From positions 1,116,001 to 1,180,000 of the forward strand of contig JADJQM010000002.1 of assembly GCA_016712715.1 (NCBI GenBank): a stretch of DNA of 64,000 nucleotides, in the 5' to 3' direction. Every line of letters begins with the position of its first letter. The stretch's first letter is position 1. Source of the DNA: Rhodospirillaceae bacterium. Lineage in GTDB: Bacteria; Pseudomonadota; Alphaproteobacteria; Dongiales; Dongiaceae. The position numbers were made by a program, and so were the translations under genes. The notes beneath the pieces are model-generated. The model saw only the letters and a list, made by a program, of their open reading frames with translations, was not told the DNA's origin and searched no databases. This document shows positions 52,705 to 60,785 of the stretch, piece after piece.

Positions 52705-52737
52705 GATTTGTCACCTGTAACTACGAGGAGAAACATC

Positions 52738-53106
52738 ATGGCACGGCTCACGCCCTTTGGCAGGCTCGTCCGCAAGCATCGGATTGATGCTGGCCTGCTG
52801 CTGAAGGATATGGCTGAGCAACTCAGGCGCTCGGCCGCCTTCCTGTCTGCGGTGGAGATGGGTGAGAAGCCCATCCCCGCAGGTCTCGCAAAGCAGATCG
52901 CGGAATACCTGAAGCTAGACCACGAAAAGACAGGGGAACTGGAGGAAGCTGCGGAAAGGTCGCAGCGCGAATACCGCATCACCGTCGGCAGGGGGGCTTC
53001 TGACAGTCAGCGCGAGGTGGCGGCGATGTTCGCTCGCAGGTTTAGCTCGCTGACCCCGGAAGATCTCGAGCAGTTCAAAGATGTTCTGACGAAGAGGCAA
53101 GGATGA
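52738..53106 (+). CDS. XRE-family regulator paired with ImmA-type peptidase
   Basis: A 122-residue protein with an N-terminal helix-turn-helix (FGRLVRKHRIDAGLLLKDMA, LRRSAAFLSAVEMGEKPIPA) and a charged helical C-terminal part (EELEEAAERSQREYRITVG-like, then FARRFSSLTPEDLEQFKDVL). ATG 52738 follows GAGGAGAAA. It overlaps the metallopeptidase gene by four bases, as in ImmR/ImmA or DdrO/IrrE systems, where the peptidase cleaves the repressor and releases its genes. Confidence 0.9.
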   Translation: MARLTPFGRLVRKHRIDAGLLLKDMAEQLRRSAAFLSAVEMGEKPIPAGLAKQIAEYLKLDHEKTGELEEAAERSQREYRITVGRGASDSQREVAAMFARRFSSLTPEDLEQFKDVLTKRQG

Positions 53107-53645
53107 GCAACCTGATGTTCATGGCGCGACCGCTGTCGCGCGCAAAAATTACCGATGTGGCCGATCGCTTCCGCAAGATGTTTGGCCTGGAAGATGACCC
53201 CTACTTCCCTGTGCCAGAGGTGCTGGAGTTCATGTTGCCGAGGGCCAGTGAAGACTATGCATTCAGCGTGGGAGAAGTAGCTGACATGGGGCCCGATCAC
53301 GGCCGCACCCTCCTTGACGACTTCGAGATCAGGCTGCGCAAAGACGTCTATGACAACATGGTGCTCGGTGCTGGCAGAGACCGCTTTACGGCCTGCCACG
53401 AGATCGGGCACCTGGTGTTGCACCAGCCGCAATACCTGTCACGTCGGCTGGAACACCGAGAGATGCGGACCTTTGAAGACCCGGAGTGGCAGGCCAACAC
53501 ATTCGCCTCGGCATTGATGATGCCGGAACGCTTCGTCAAGAAATGTCACTCGATCGAGATGATGGTGGAGATGTTCGGCGTAAGTGAACCGGCAGCTCGC
53601 TCCCGTCTGCGAAACCTGAATATCCAATTGCGGGGAGCTAAATAG
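53103..53645 (+). CDS. ImmA/IrrE family metallo-endopeptidase
   Basis: A 180-residue COG2856-type peptidase: the zinc motif HEIGHLVLH (about residues 99-107), the third ligand region FEDPEWQANTFASALMMPE and a C-terminal helical segment (EMFGVSEPAARSRLRNLNIQ). It is expected to cleave the repressor encoded just upstream when signalled by stress or by a mobile element. It is full length. A hairpin with ten-base arms and one mismatch (53651-53684) follows. Confidence 0.92.
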   Translation: MSNLMFMARPLSRAKITDVADRFRKMFGLEDDPYFPVPEVLEFMLPRASEDYAFSVGEVADMGPDHGRTLLDDFEIRLRKDVYDNMVLGAGRDRFTACHEIGHLVLHQPQYLSRRLEHREMRTFEDPEWQANTFASALMMPERFVKKCHSIEMMVEMFGVSEPAARSRLRNLNIQLRGAK

Positions 53646-53826
53646 ACAGAGGGGCAGACCAAGACGCCAATCTCGGTCCGCCCCTGGAACTTGGAAACTC
53701 TGTGGAAGGAGCAGCGGCCTAACCGCAGGACCCATCCCCCAGGCCCCCATCGTTCGGTCTGCACCGGAAAGATAGGGCCAACCTGCGGAGATGGGAAGAG
53801 GCAACTAGCCGCAGGAGGACTTCTAG

Positions 53827-53973
53827 ATGAAGACCCCACGCAAGCCGGCACCGCCCGGCTGGAAGTGGATCTTCACGCGTTTTCGCCGCGTGAAGAATTC
53901 ATCGAAGGTGCTCGACGCCCACGACTACGGGCACGAGTGCTGGGCCTTTCTTGTAAGAGCATCAAAGGCTTAA
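53827..53973 (+). CDS. Small mobile-element-type protein
   Basis: A 48-residue protein beginning MKTPRKPAPPGWKWIFTRFR and containing LDAHDYGHECWAFLVRA. Its pattern (PPGWKWIFTR, then AxxYGxxxWxFLV) is one I associate with small genes on alphaproteobacterial phage-like or integrative elements; function unknown. A very strong ribosome site, GCAGGAGGA, lies directly before it. A terminator-like hairpin follows at 53979. Confidence 0.78.
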   Translation: MKTPRKPAPPGWKWIFTRFRRVKNSSKVLDAHDYGHECWAFLVRASKA

Positions 53974-53978
53974 CGGCG

Positions 53979-54005
53979 GGGGGCGGACATTGTTCCGCCC
54001 CCTTT
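53979..54005 (+). terminator. Terminator-like hairpin
   Basis: Perfect nine-base arms (53979-53987 and 53994-54002) with a six-base loop and a short T run follow the small gene by five bases. Confidence 0.75.
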
Positions 54006-54124
54006 GCTCTCGAGGCAGAAAAGACCAATTCGGCCCCCCATGCGGCCCCCGTAGGCGCAAATAGGAGACCGCCCGCAGAAGCGGGAAGCTCACCTAACTT
54101 ATTCAATTATTTTAGATTTCAAAC

Positions 54125-54199
54125 TGGAGCGGGCGAAGGGATTCGAACCCTCGACCCCAACCTTGGCAAGGTTGTGCTCTACCCCTGAGCTACGCCCGC
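54125..54199 (-). tRNA. tRNA-Gly(GCC)
   Basis: The minus strand folds as a complete cloverleaf: seven-pair acceptor stem GCGGGCG, D arm with AGGGGTA loop, anticodon loop TTGCCAA on a five-pair stem, T arm with GGTTCGAATCC, and an encoded CCA end at 54125-54127. The anticodon GCC reads GGC and GGT. The 3' end faces the mobile remnant at 52041-54125, the orientation expected if an element had integrated at this tRNA. Confidence 0.97.
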
Positions 54200-54421
54200 A
54201 CCCTGTTTGCGCGGCCCGCGATGCCTTGGCGTCACGAGCGCGGCGCATCATACGCATCGCCGCCGCATTTGCAAGTGGGCTTATTCTGACGCCGAATCAA
54301 GGGTTCAGGGAAATTGCTCGATTCCGGCCAGGGCCAAGCCCGGGCGGAATCAGCCCCATTATCAGCGGGCGCCTTCCCCGGCTATACCCGGCGTCACCAC
54401 CGCTCACGAAAGACCCACCCG

Positions 54422-54996
54422 ATGTCCGAGACCGAAGCACCCATCGACCGCGCCGCCGAAATCGCCGCCGCCATTGCCGCGCAGAGTGCCATTCCCACCA
54501 GCCCGGCCCAGCTGCTGGCGCGCCTCGCCGCGCTTGGCATCACGACCCAAACCACCGACCATGACCCGGTCTTCACGGTCGAGGAAAGCCAGCAGGTCAG
54601 CGGCGATATGCGCGGTGGGCACATCAGAACCTGTTCCTGCGCAACCGCAAGGAAGAGATGTGGCTGGTGACGGTCGAGGAAAACCGCCGTGTCGATCTGA
54701 AATGGCTGGGCGAGAAGCTGACCGGCGAGACCGGCGGGGCAGCGAAGCTCTCCTTCGGCTCGGCCGACCGCCTCATGACCTATCTCGGCGTGATCCCGGG
54801 TGCCGTGACACCCTTTGCCGTCATCAACGACAAGGCGAAGAAGGTGAAGATGGTGCTGGACCGCCATCTCCTGGGCTGCGACCCGGTCTTTGCCCATCCG
54901 CTGGTCAATTTCAAAACCACCGCGATCGCACCAGCGGACCTGCTGGCGTTCCTGGAGGCCGAAGGGCACAAGCCGCAGTTGCTCGACTTCGCCTAA
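54422..54996 (+). pseudogene. YbaK/ProX-like Cys-tRNA(Pro)/prolyl-tRNA deacylase, frameshifted
   Basis: About 191 residues after correction. LLARLAALGITTQTTDHDPV and FTVEESQQVSGDMRGGHI give way at 54626 to a new frame that reads NLFLRNRKEEMWLVTVEENR, RVDLKWLGEKLTGE, KLSFGSADRLMTYLGVIPGA and FAHPLVNFKTTAI. One A appears to be missing in ATCAGAAC. The family hydrolyses mischarged tRNAs (for example Ala- or Cys-tRNA(Pro)). The two halves are fully conserved, so a sequencing deletion is likely. Confidence 0.88.
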
Positions 54997-55103
54997 GTAC
55001 TTGACCTCATTCGATTTAGGGCTTTCGGCTCCATGGTTGATTCAGGGGCCGGAAAGGCCCATTTATAGAGCCAAATCTCGTTAGCTTTTGGGAGTAGACT
55101 TTG

Positions 55104-56036
55104 ATGGACAATTTGATTGGCGCCAGTTCGGATCTGGCAGGCGCCGCGGCCGCCGACCTCGTCAAGGACAGCAGCCAGCAGACGTTCAAGGCCGATGTCA
55201 TCGATGTCTCGATGCAGGTGCCGGTGATCGTCGATTTCTGGGCGCCCTGGTGCGGGCCGTGCAAGCAGCTTGGTCCCGTCCTCGAGAAGGTCGTCAAGGA
55301 AGCGCGCGGTGCCGTGCGCATGGTCAAGATCAATGTCGACGAGAACCAGCAGCTCGCCGGGCAATTGCGCATCCAGTCGATCCCGGCGGTGTTCGCCTTC
55401 TTCCAGGGCCGACCCGTCGATGCCTTCCAGGGCGCGCAGCCGGAAGGCCAGTTGAAGGCCTTCGTCGGCCGCCTGGCCAAGCTTGCCGGCGGTGAAGCGG
55501 GTCCCTCGCCGATCGAGGAAGCGCTGGAACATGCCGAGGAAGCCCATGCCGCCGGCGATCACGCCACGGCGACCGAAGTGTTCGGCCAGATCCTCGAACA
55601 TGAGCCGGAGAATCTGAAGGCGATCAGCGGCATGGTGCGCTGCCTCATCGCCCTGGGCGAATTGGAGCAGGCGGCCGAGTTTCTGGGCCACACGCCCAAG
55701 GACAAGTTGGGCGATCCCGCCATCGCCGCCGCGAAGGCGCAGCTCGACGTGGCCCAGGCCGGGCAGAAGGCCGCCGGCCAGTCCGATGCCTTGCGCGCGC
55801 GCGTCGATGCCAATCCGAAGGATCATGAGGCGCGTATCGAACTTGCCCAGGCGCTGTTTGCCACGGGCGACAAGGAAGGCGCGGTCGATCAACTGCTGGA
55901 AAGCATCCGTATCAACCGCGCCCATAACGAAGAGGCGGCGCGCAAGCAGCTCGTCACCTTCTTCGAGGCGTTGGGGCCGATGGATCCGCTCACCCTGAGT
56001 GCTCGTCGGCGTCTTTCGTCGCTGCTGTTCTCGTAA
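55104..56036 (+). CDS. YbbN-like thioredoxin with TPR-like C terminus
   Basis: A 310-residue protein. Residues 25-135 are a thioredoxin domain with the active site FWAPWCGPCKQLG and cis-proline loop IQSIPAVFAF. The C-terminal half has helical repeats (ALEHAEEAHAAGDHATATEV, LAQALFATGDKEGAVDQLLE) that match the YbbN/CnoX holdase layout. Unlike E. coli CnoX, the CxxC is intact, so oxidoreductase activity is likely. The start ATG 55104 has GGGAG upstream. A LON-domain gene follows closely. Confidence 0.93.
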   Translation: MDNLIGASSDLAGAAAADLVKDSSQQTFKADVIDVSMQVPVIVDFWAPWCGPCKQLGPVLEKVVKEARGAVRMVKINVDENQQLAGQLRIQSIPAVFAFFQGRPVDAFQGAQPEGQLKAFVGRLAKLAGGEAGPSPIEEALEHAEEAHAAGDHATATEVFGQILEHEPENLKAISGMVRCLIALGELEQAAEFLGHTPKDKLGDPAIAAAKAQLDVAQAGQKAAGQSDALRARVDANPKDHEARIELAQALFATGDKEGAVDQLLESIRINRAHNEEAARKQLVTFFEALGPMDPLTLSARRRLSSLLFS

Positions 56037-56058
56037 ACGCCGAACGGAGGCATCACCC

Positions 56059-56754
56059 ATGCGGCCCGGCCCCAGCAATCTCGGCCCTTTCGACCCCGGC
56101 TATGCCGACCTGCCGACGGAATTGCCGATCTTTCCGCTGACCAACGCGCTGCTGCTGCCGGGCGGCCGCCTGCCGTTGAACGTGTTCGAGCCGCGCTATC
56201 TCGCCATGGTGCGCGCGGCGCTGCAATCGCCGGACCGCCTCATCGGCATGGTGCAGCCGATCGATGCCAATGCCGACCGCAACCTGCAGGCCGATCACCG
56301 GCCGGCGGTGCATCAGGTGGGTTGCGCCGGGCGCATCGTCTCCTTCGAGGAGACGCCGGACGGGCGCTACCAGCTCATTCTCTCCGGCCTCATCCGCTTC
56401 CGCATCAAGGAAGAACTCCCCATGGCCAAGGGCGGCTATCGCCGCGTCGTGCCGAACTATCAACCCTTCGCCCATGACATGGCGGAACATGAGTTCCAAC
56501 TGGCCGACCGGCCGCGCTTCCTTGCCATCCTGCAGGAATATCTGAAGACGCGTCAGGCGCGGCTCGACTGGAAGGGCATCGAGGAAGTGGCCGATGATGA
56601 ACTGGTCGTCGCCATGGCACAAATGTCGCCGCTCGATCCGGAGGAAAAACAGTCGCTGCTCGAATGTCCCGACCTCGATGCCGTGGTCGAGATGATGGTG
56701 GCCTTGTTCGAGGTCCATGGCGTCACCAGCGGCGGCGAACACCGCCTGCACTAG
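56059..56754 (+). CDS. LON substrate-binding domain protein
   Basis: A 231-residue protein that corresponds to the N-terminal domain of Lon without ATPase or protease parts: LPTELPIFPLTNALLLPGGR, LPLNVFEPRYLAMVRAALQS, GMVQPIDANADRN, GCAGRIVSFEETPDGRYQLI and a C-terminal helical half. Such proteins may act as substrate-recognition factors. The start is preceded by CGGAGG. It lies 22 bp after the thioredoxin gene, a conserved order in alphaproteobacteria. Confidence 0.93.
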   Translation: MRPGPSNLGPFDPGYADLPTELPIFPLTNALLLPGGRLPLNVFEPRYLAMVRAALQSPDRLIGMVQPIDANADRNLQADHRPAVHQVGCAGRIVSFEETPDGRYQLILSGLIRFRIKEELPMAKGGYRRVVPNYQPFAHDMAEHEFQLADRPRFLAILQEYLKTRQARLDWKGIEEVADDELVVAMAQMSPLDPEEKQSLLECPDLDAVVEMMVALFEVHGVTSGGEHRLH

Positions 56755-56769
56755 GATTGGAAAAGCCCC

Positions 56770-56964
56770 GTGCCCGAGAACGACATCCTCATCGACCCCA
56801 AGCTGCTTGAGATCCTCGTCTGCCCGGTGAGCAAGGGACCGCTCATCTTCGACCGGCAGAAGCAGGAGCTGATCAGCAAGGTGGCGGGCCTCGCTTATCC
56901 GATCCGCGACGGGATCCCGATCATGCTGGTCGATGAAGCCCGCGCCCTGGACGGTGACGAGTAG
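56770..56964 (+). CDS. Trm112 family protein
   Basis: A 64-residue Trm112-like protein: LIDPKLLEILVCPVSKGPLI, AGLAYPIRDGIPIMLVDEAR. Only one of the zinc-binding cysteines of the archaeal/eukaryotic proteins is kept (in LVCPVSKG), as in many proteobacteria. Eukaryotic Trm112 activates methyltransferases; the bacterial partner is unknown. GTG start at 56770. The next gene starts one base after its TAG. Confidence 0.93.
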   Translation: MPENDILIDPKLLEILVCPVSKGPLIFDRQKQELISKVAGLAYPIRDGIPIMLVDEARALDGDE

Positions 56965-56965
56965 C

Positions 56966-57409
56966 ATGAGCGAGAAGATGGGCACCGATCATTGGCCGGT
57001 CGAAATCCGCCACCGCCAGGCGGAGAAGCTGATCGAGATCGAATTCGACGACGGCAACACCTATCAATACCCGGCGGAACTGCTGCGCGTGGAAAGTCCA
57101 TCCGCAGAAGTGCAGGGCCACGGCCCCAGCCAGAAGACCATCGTGCCCGGGCGGCGCGATGTCGGCATCATGGCGGTGGAGCCGGTCGGCCATTACGCGA
57201 TCCGCATCCAGTTCGACGACATGCACGATACCGGCATCTTCTCCTGGCGCTATCTCTACGATCTTGGCCGCGACAAGGAGCGGATCTGGCAGGGCTATCT
57301 CGACGCGCTGGCCGAACACGGCCTCAGCCGGGACCCGCGCGCGGCGAAGGCCCCGGCCCATGATCATGGCGGTGGTTGCGGCAGCGGCGGCTGCGGGCAC
57401 AAGCACTGA
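56966..57409 (+). CDS. DUF971 protein with metal-binding-type tail
   Basis: A 147-residue DUF971 (gamma-butyrobetaine-hydroxylase-like N-terminal domain) protein: DHWPVEIRHRQAEKLIEIEF, YQYPAELLRVESPSAEVQGH, VPGRRDVGIMAVEPVGHYAI and IFSWRYLYDLGRDKERIWQG. The tail (HDHGGGCGSGGCGHKH) has two Cys and four His and could hold iron, zinc or an Fe-S precursor. DUF971 often lies beside Trm112 and Fe-S carrier genes. Role unknown. Confidence 0.92.
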   Translation: MSEKMGTDHWPVEIRHRQAEKLIEIEFDDGNTYQYPAELLRVESPSAEVQGHGPSQKTIVPGRRDVGIMAVEPVGHYAIRIQFDDMHDTGIFSWRYLYDLGRDKERIWQGYLDALAEHGLSRDPRAAKAPAHDHGGGCGSGGCGHKH

Positions 57410-57458
57410 AGGCCCTGGCGCGTCGCGCCTGTTTGCGCGGTGGCCGACGCAGCCCCGG

Positions 57459-58016
57459 TTATCTTCCCTGCGTCACCGTAAAGCGCGCTTCGCCCAGGCT
57501 GTTCGCCTTCGCCATGAAGCCGACCAGCGCCGGCGTCGCATCGGCATCCACCGGCAGCCTGTCCACTTTCAAGGCGGTCAGCGTGAAGACGTAATCGTGG
57601 ACCTGACCTTCCGGCGGACACGGCCCCATATAGCCGGGCACACCCAGATCGCTGCGTGTTTCGAGCGCACCTGAAGGCAGGCCCGCCGCATCGCCGCTGA
57701 CACCGCGCGGCAATGAGTCCGCCGTGACTGGGATGTTGGCCACCACCCAATGCATCCAGCCGATGCCGGTCGGCGCGTCCTCATCATGGATCATGAGAAC
57801 GAAGCTCCTGGTGCCCTCGGGCGCATGCTGCCAGGTGAGGGCGGGTGAGAGATTGCGCCCGGTGCAGCCAAAGCCAAAGTTCTCGGAGAGAGCGAAGGCC
57901 GGCGGGAGCTTGCCATCGACAAGATCCGGGCTGCTCAGGGTGAAGTCCTCGGCCGCGGCCGTTCCAGCGAGGGTCGCCGACATCAGGACGGCGCAGAACA
58001 GGGTCGAAAAGCGCAT
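57459..58016 (-). CDS. YbhB/YbcL (Raf kinase inhibitor-like) secreted protein
   Basis: A 185-residue PEBP-family protein with a signal peptide (RFSTLFCAVLMSATLAGTAA). The phosphoryl/anion-binding motifs are GCTGRNLSPALTWQHAPEGT, MIHDEDAPTGIGWMHWVVAN and GYMGPCPPEGQVHDYVFTLT. Bacterial members are periplasmic or cytoplasmic and bind small ligands; function is unclear. ATG 58016 follows AAGGAG. Its likely regulator is the AraC gene 86 bp upstream on the same strand. Confidence 0.94.
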   Translation of the reverse strand: MRFSTLFCAVLMSATLAGTAAAEDFTLSSPDLVDGKLPPAFALSENFGFGCTGRNLSPALTWQHAPEGTRSFVLMIHDEDAPTGIGWMHWVVANIPVTADSLPRGVSGDAAGLPSGALETRSDLGVPGYMGPCPPEGQVHDYVFTLTALKVDRLPVDADATPALVGFMAKANSLGEARFTVTQGR

Positions 58017-58102
58017 TTCATGCTCCTTGTTGTGATGTGGGAGCATGGCACGCATCGACCTGTGAGGCGCTGCGGTGCCGATCAGATATTGCGCCGAAAC
58101 GA

Positions 58103-58972
58103 TCAATCTGCGGTGCGGATCGACGTCGGGCTGACGCCGAATCTGGCACGAAAGCGCGTGGCAAAGCGCGAGGCGCTTTCATAGCCGACGTCATGGGCGA
58201 TCTCGCCCACCGATTTGTCGGTCACCTGCAGCAGGGTGAGGGCCAGCGACATGCGCAGGTCGGTGAGCTGCGCCGTGAGCGAGGTGTCTTCCGCCGCCAG
58301 GCGTCGGCGGAGGGTGGCCTCGCTCATGCCGAGCGCACCGGCGATGTCGGTCGCCGCCCAATCCCGCGCCGGCGCGGCCGAGAGCAAGGCGCGCAGGCGA
58401 TGGGTCACGGTCGGTACGCGGCGTGTCGCCAGATGGAAGCCCTTATGCTCGACCCAGGCCAGCATCTCCAGGAGGCGTTGGGCGGCGATGCCGTCGGGGA
58501 GATCGCGCGCGGTGATGCTGGCGGTGCCCCGGTCGAAGGATTGGTGGAATTCCGCCGGCATGCCACGCAGCGCCAGATGGCCGGCGATCGCCGGTGTCAT
58601 GCTGGTCGCGGCAAAGCGGTCGATGAGGGCCGGCGCCACCATCAGCCAGCTTGCCTCATAGGTGCCGCTCATACCGGGCCGGTTGATGACGTCATAGACG
58701 GTGCCGCCGGTGATCGCCACGGCGTCGCCGGAGCCAAGGACTGTTTCGCTGTCGCCCTGGCGCAGAACCTTTTCGCCCCGCCGCACCAGGATCAACACGC
58801 CATGGTCGATGACGAGACGCGCGAGCAACAGGTCGCGGCGCTGGACGACATGGCCGCAGGCGCCCAGTCCCACACGCTGTTCGATCCGCCGCGCGACCGC
58901 CGCCGCCGTCAGGGCGAGGTCGCGGTCGTGGCGGATGATCGGCAAGATTTCCGCTGTCGCCGCTTTTCCCAT
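58103..58972 (-). CDS. AraC family regulator
   Basis: A 289-residue regulator with a cupin-type sensor (GVLILVRRGEKVLRQGD, DAVAITGGTVYDVINRPG) and a C-terminal double helix-turn-helix (IAGALGMSEATLRRRLAAED, VGYESASRFATRFRARFG). The PEBP gene lies directly downstream on the same strand. No operator was recognised in the 86-bp gap. Confidence 0.93.
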   Translation of the reverse strand: MGKAATAEILPIIRHDRDLALTAAAVARRIEQRVGLGACGHVVQRRDLLLARLVIDHGVLILVRRGEKVLRQGDSETVLGSGDAVAITGGTVYDVINRPGMSGTYEASWLMVAPALIDRFAATSMTPAIAGHLALRGMPAEFHQSFDRGTASITARDLPDGIAAQRLLEMLAWVEHKGFHLATRRVPTVTHRLRALLSAAPARDWAATDIAGALGMSEATLRRRLAAEDTSLTAQLTDLRMSLALTLLQVTDKSVGEIAHDVGYESASRFATRFRARFGVSPTSIRTAD

Positions 58973-59081
58973 CGCCCGACTATAGGGGGCGGGATTTCCG
59001 GCGACAATCAGGGAACGAAGGGGCGATTTTCCGGTTCATCCTCTCGCCGCGCGGATCGCGCGCTTGCAAGAGGGGTTCTCC

Positions 59082-59468
59082 ATGATCACGCGTGTCCTGC
59101 TCGCCGCCGCCACCATATACTTCGTGCTAGGGCTGGCGCTGGGCCTTCATATGGGCCTCATCGCCGATTACCGCCTCTGGGTGGTCTATGCGCATATCGC
59201 CGGTCTCGGCTGGCTCGGCCGCGGCCTGGTGGGTGCCATCTATCTCGCCCAGCCTGCCCTGGCGCAGACGGTCTTCGGCTTGGCTCATTTCTGGCTGCAC
59301 ATGATCGGGCTGCCGGTCCTGCTCATCGGCCTCACCCTGACCCAGCTCGATGCCTTTGCGACCGGGCACCTCCTTGGCCTTGTCGGCATCATCCTGCTGC
59401 TCATCGGCGCGCTCGCCTTGCTCGCCAATCTCTGGACCTATGCCGGACGCGACGGCCAGCGGGCTTAG
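59082..59468 (+). CDS. Four-helix membrane protein of the small cytochrome-oxidase-like type
   Basis: A 128-residue protein with four membrane segments and conserved histidines (GLHMGLIADYRLW, VYAHIAGLGWLGRGLVGAIY, LAHFWLHMIGLPVLLIG). The order resembles helices of haem-copper oxidase subunit I or NorB, but one-third the size; the family is known only by prediction. ATG 59082 follows GAGGGG. A paralogue lies at 60338. Confidence 0.75.
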   Translation: MITRVLLAAATIYFVLGLALGLHMGLIADYRLWVVYAHIAGLGWLGRGLVGAIYLAQPALAQTVFGLAHFWLHMIGLPVLLIGLTLTQLDAFATGHLLGLVGIILLLIGALALLANLWTYAGRDGQRA

Positions 59469-59475
59469 CGTGCGC

Positions 59476-59820
59476 CTAGCCATGGACCTCGCGGCTGTCA
59501 CCGGGCGCCTCTGTGCGCTCGGCAAGGCCGTAATCGCGCAACACCTGCGTCACGCGCAGGCGATAGCCGGCGAACACACCATTGCGGCCCGCCGCCTGGG
59601 CCTGGCGATGTGAGTCGAGATTGCGCCATTGCCGGACGGCATGCTCGTCGCGGAAGAAGGAGAGCGACAGCATCTTGCCGGGATTGGTGATGCTCTGGAA
59701 CCTCTCCACTGAAATGAAACCGTCGATCTTTTCCAGTTCAGGCTTCAGTTTCGCGGCGATGTCGAGATAGGCGTCGCGGTGCCCCTCGGCCGGTTCCACT
59801 TCGAAGATGATGGCGATCAT
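59476..59820 (-). CDS. Antibiotic biosynthesis monooxygenase family protein
   Basis: A 114-residue ferredoxin-like dimeric alpha/beta-barrel protein: IAIIFEVEPAEGHRDAYLDI, PELEKIDGFISVERFQSITN, MLSLSFFRDEHAVRQWRN, LDSHRQAQ. Members act as cofactor-free oxygenases or haem-degrading proteins. Its ATG overlaps the NIPSNAP gene stop by four bases, so the two are coupled. Confidence 0.9.
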   Translation of the reverse strand: MIAIIFEVEPAEGHRDAYLDIAAKLKPELEKIDGFISVERFQSITNPGKMLSLSFFRDEHAVRQWRNLDSHRQAQAAGRNGVFAGYRLRVTQVLRDYGLAERTEAPGDSREVHG

Positions 59821-60164
59821 GCTGGCTCTCCCTGGAAGGCTGGCCTCTGGTCGCGTGTTTCCGCGACATCGCGCAAGAATGTCCGTTCCTCGCGCAGGAT
59901 GAAACGCTTTTCCTGCGCCAGAGCGAAATTGGCTTTCCCCGCCGCATCCGATCGCAGTCGCGCGCGATAGGTTTCGTAGGCGGCGAGGTCGGGGAAGGAG
60001 ATCAAGCCCCAGGCGATGTCGTTGGTCCCTTCATGGGGCAGAAAATAGCCGATCAGATGCCCGCCACAGGCCGGGATGATGCGTCCCCAATTTTCCGCAT
60101 AGATGCGGAAGGCATCGAGCTGGAACGGATCGATCTGGTAGCGGATGAAGACGGTGACGGTCAT
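59817..60164 (-). CDS. NIPSNAP family protein
   Basis: A 115-residue protein of the NIPSNAP fold: VTVFIRYQIDPFQLDAFRIY, PACGGHLIGYFLPHEGTNDI, AWGLISFPDLAAYETYRARL and a C-terminal helix. Like the ABM proteins these are dimeric alpha/beta barrels with unknown ligand. It is transcribed before the ABM gene. The region upstream (60165-60337) also holds the promoter for the divergent membrane-protein gene. Confidence 0.88.
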   Translation of the reverse strand: MTVTVFIRYQIDPFQLDAFRIYAENWGRIIPACGGHLIGYFLPHEGTNDIAWGLISFPDLAAYETYRARLRSDAAGKANFALAQEKRFILREERTFLRDVAETRDQRPAFQGEPA

Positions 60165-60337
60165 GGCTGGCTCCTGATTTACAGGCCATTTTTCTAGCCT
60201 GGATCCATGCGCCGATGCTTCGTCCGCGAACGAAGTATGTCATCATCCCTGTGATTGCGTTCACTGCCGGGGGGCGGTGCCTGGGCGATAGAACGCCCTG
60301 GTTTCGCAACGTCAATCACTTGGGGAGTTTTACCGGA

Positions 60338-60709
60338 ATGGCTCATCGCCTGTTGAAAATCGCCGCCGTCTATTTCCTGCTCGCCGTCTGCCTCGGCGCC
60401 TTCATGGGCATCGCCGAGGATTTCGCGTTGGCAAGTGTGCATGCCCATCTCAACCTGCTGGGCTGGGTGAGCCTCGCCATCATCGGCTGCCTTTATCTGC
60501 TGAAGCCGCAACTGGCCGGCACGCGCCTGGCCCTGGTCCATTTCTGGCTGCACAATCTGGGTACGCCGGTTCTGCTCACCGGCGTCGCCCTCATCCATCT
60601 TGGCAACATGGCGGCGGGTGGGCCGCTGGCCGGCATCGGCACAATCGTCACGGTTGCCGGCATAGCGAGCTTCACCGTCAATCTGTGGCGCAATCTGGGG
60701 CGCGCCTGA
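60338..60709 (+). CDS. Four-helix membrane protein, paralogue of 59082-59468
   Basis: A 123-residue protein with four membrane segments: LLKIAAVYFLLAVCLGAFMG, VHAHLNLLGWVSLAIIGCLY, LALVHFWLHNLGTPVLLTGV and a final helix. The histidine pattern HAHLNLLGW plus HFWLHNLG suggests haem or copper binding and resembles fragments of haem-copper oxidase subunit I. GGGGAG lies upstream of ATG 60338. Function unknown. Confidence 0.78.
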   Translation: MAHRLLKIAAVYFLLAVCLGAFMGIAEDFALASVHAHLNLLGWVSLAIIGCLYLLKPQLAGTRLALVHFWLHNLGTPVLLTGVALIHLGNMAAGGPLAGIGTIVTVAGIASFTVNLWRNLGRA

Positions 60710-60785
60710 TCGAACTCGATTTGACAGGTGAAAACCTCCCCGGCTACGACTGGGGCGGTTTTCATCTCATCCGCGGAGTGCATGC

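Noticed and set aside
52030..54150. Second tRNA-Gly attachment site near the cupin junction
   Set aside because: I looked for a copy of the tRNA 3' end near 52040 and found none, so the attachment site pair cannot be shown.
646..54630. Programmed ribosomal frameshifting as cause of the split genes
   Set aside because: The sites share no slippery heptamer or downstream structure, occur in unrelated families and include both insertions and deletions.
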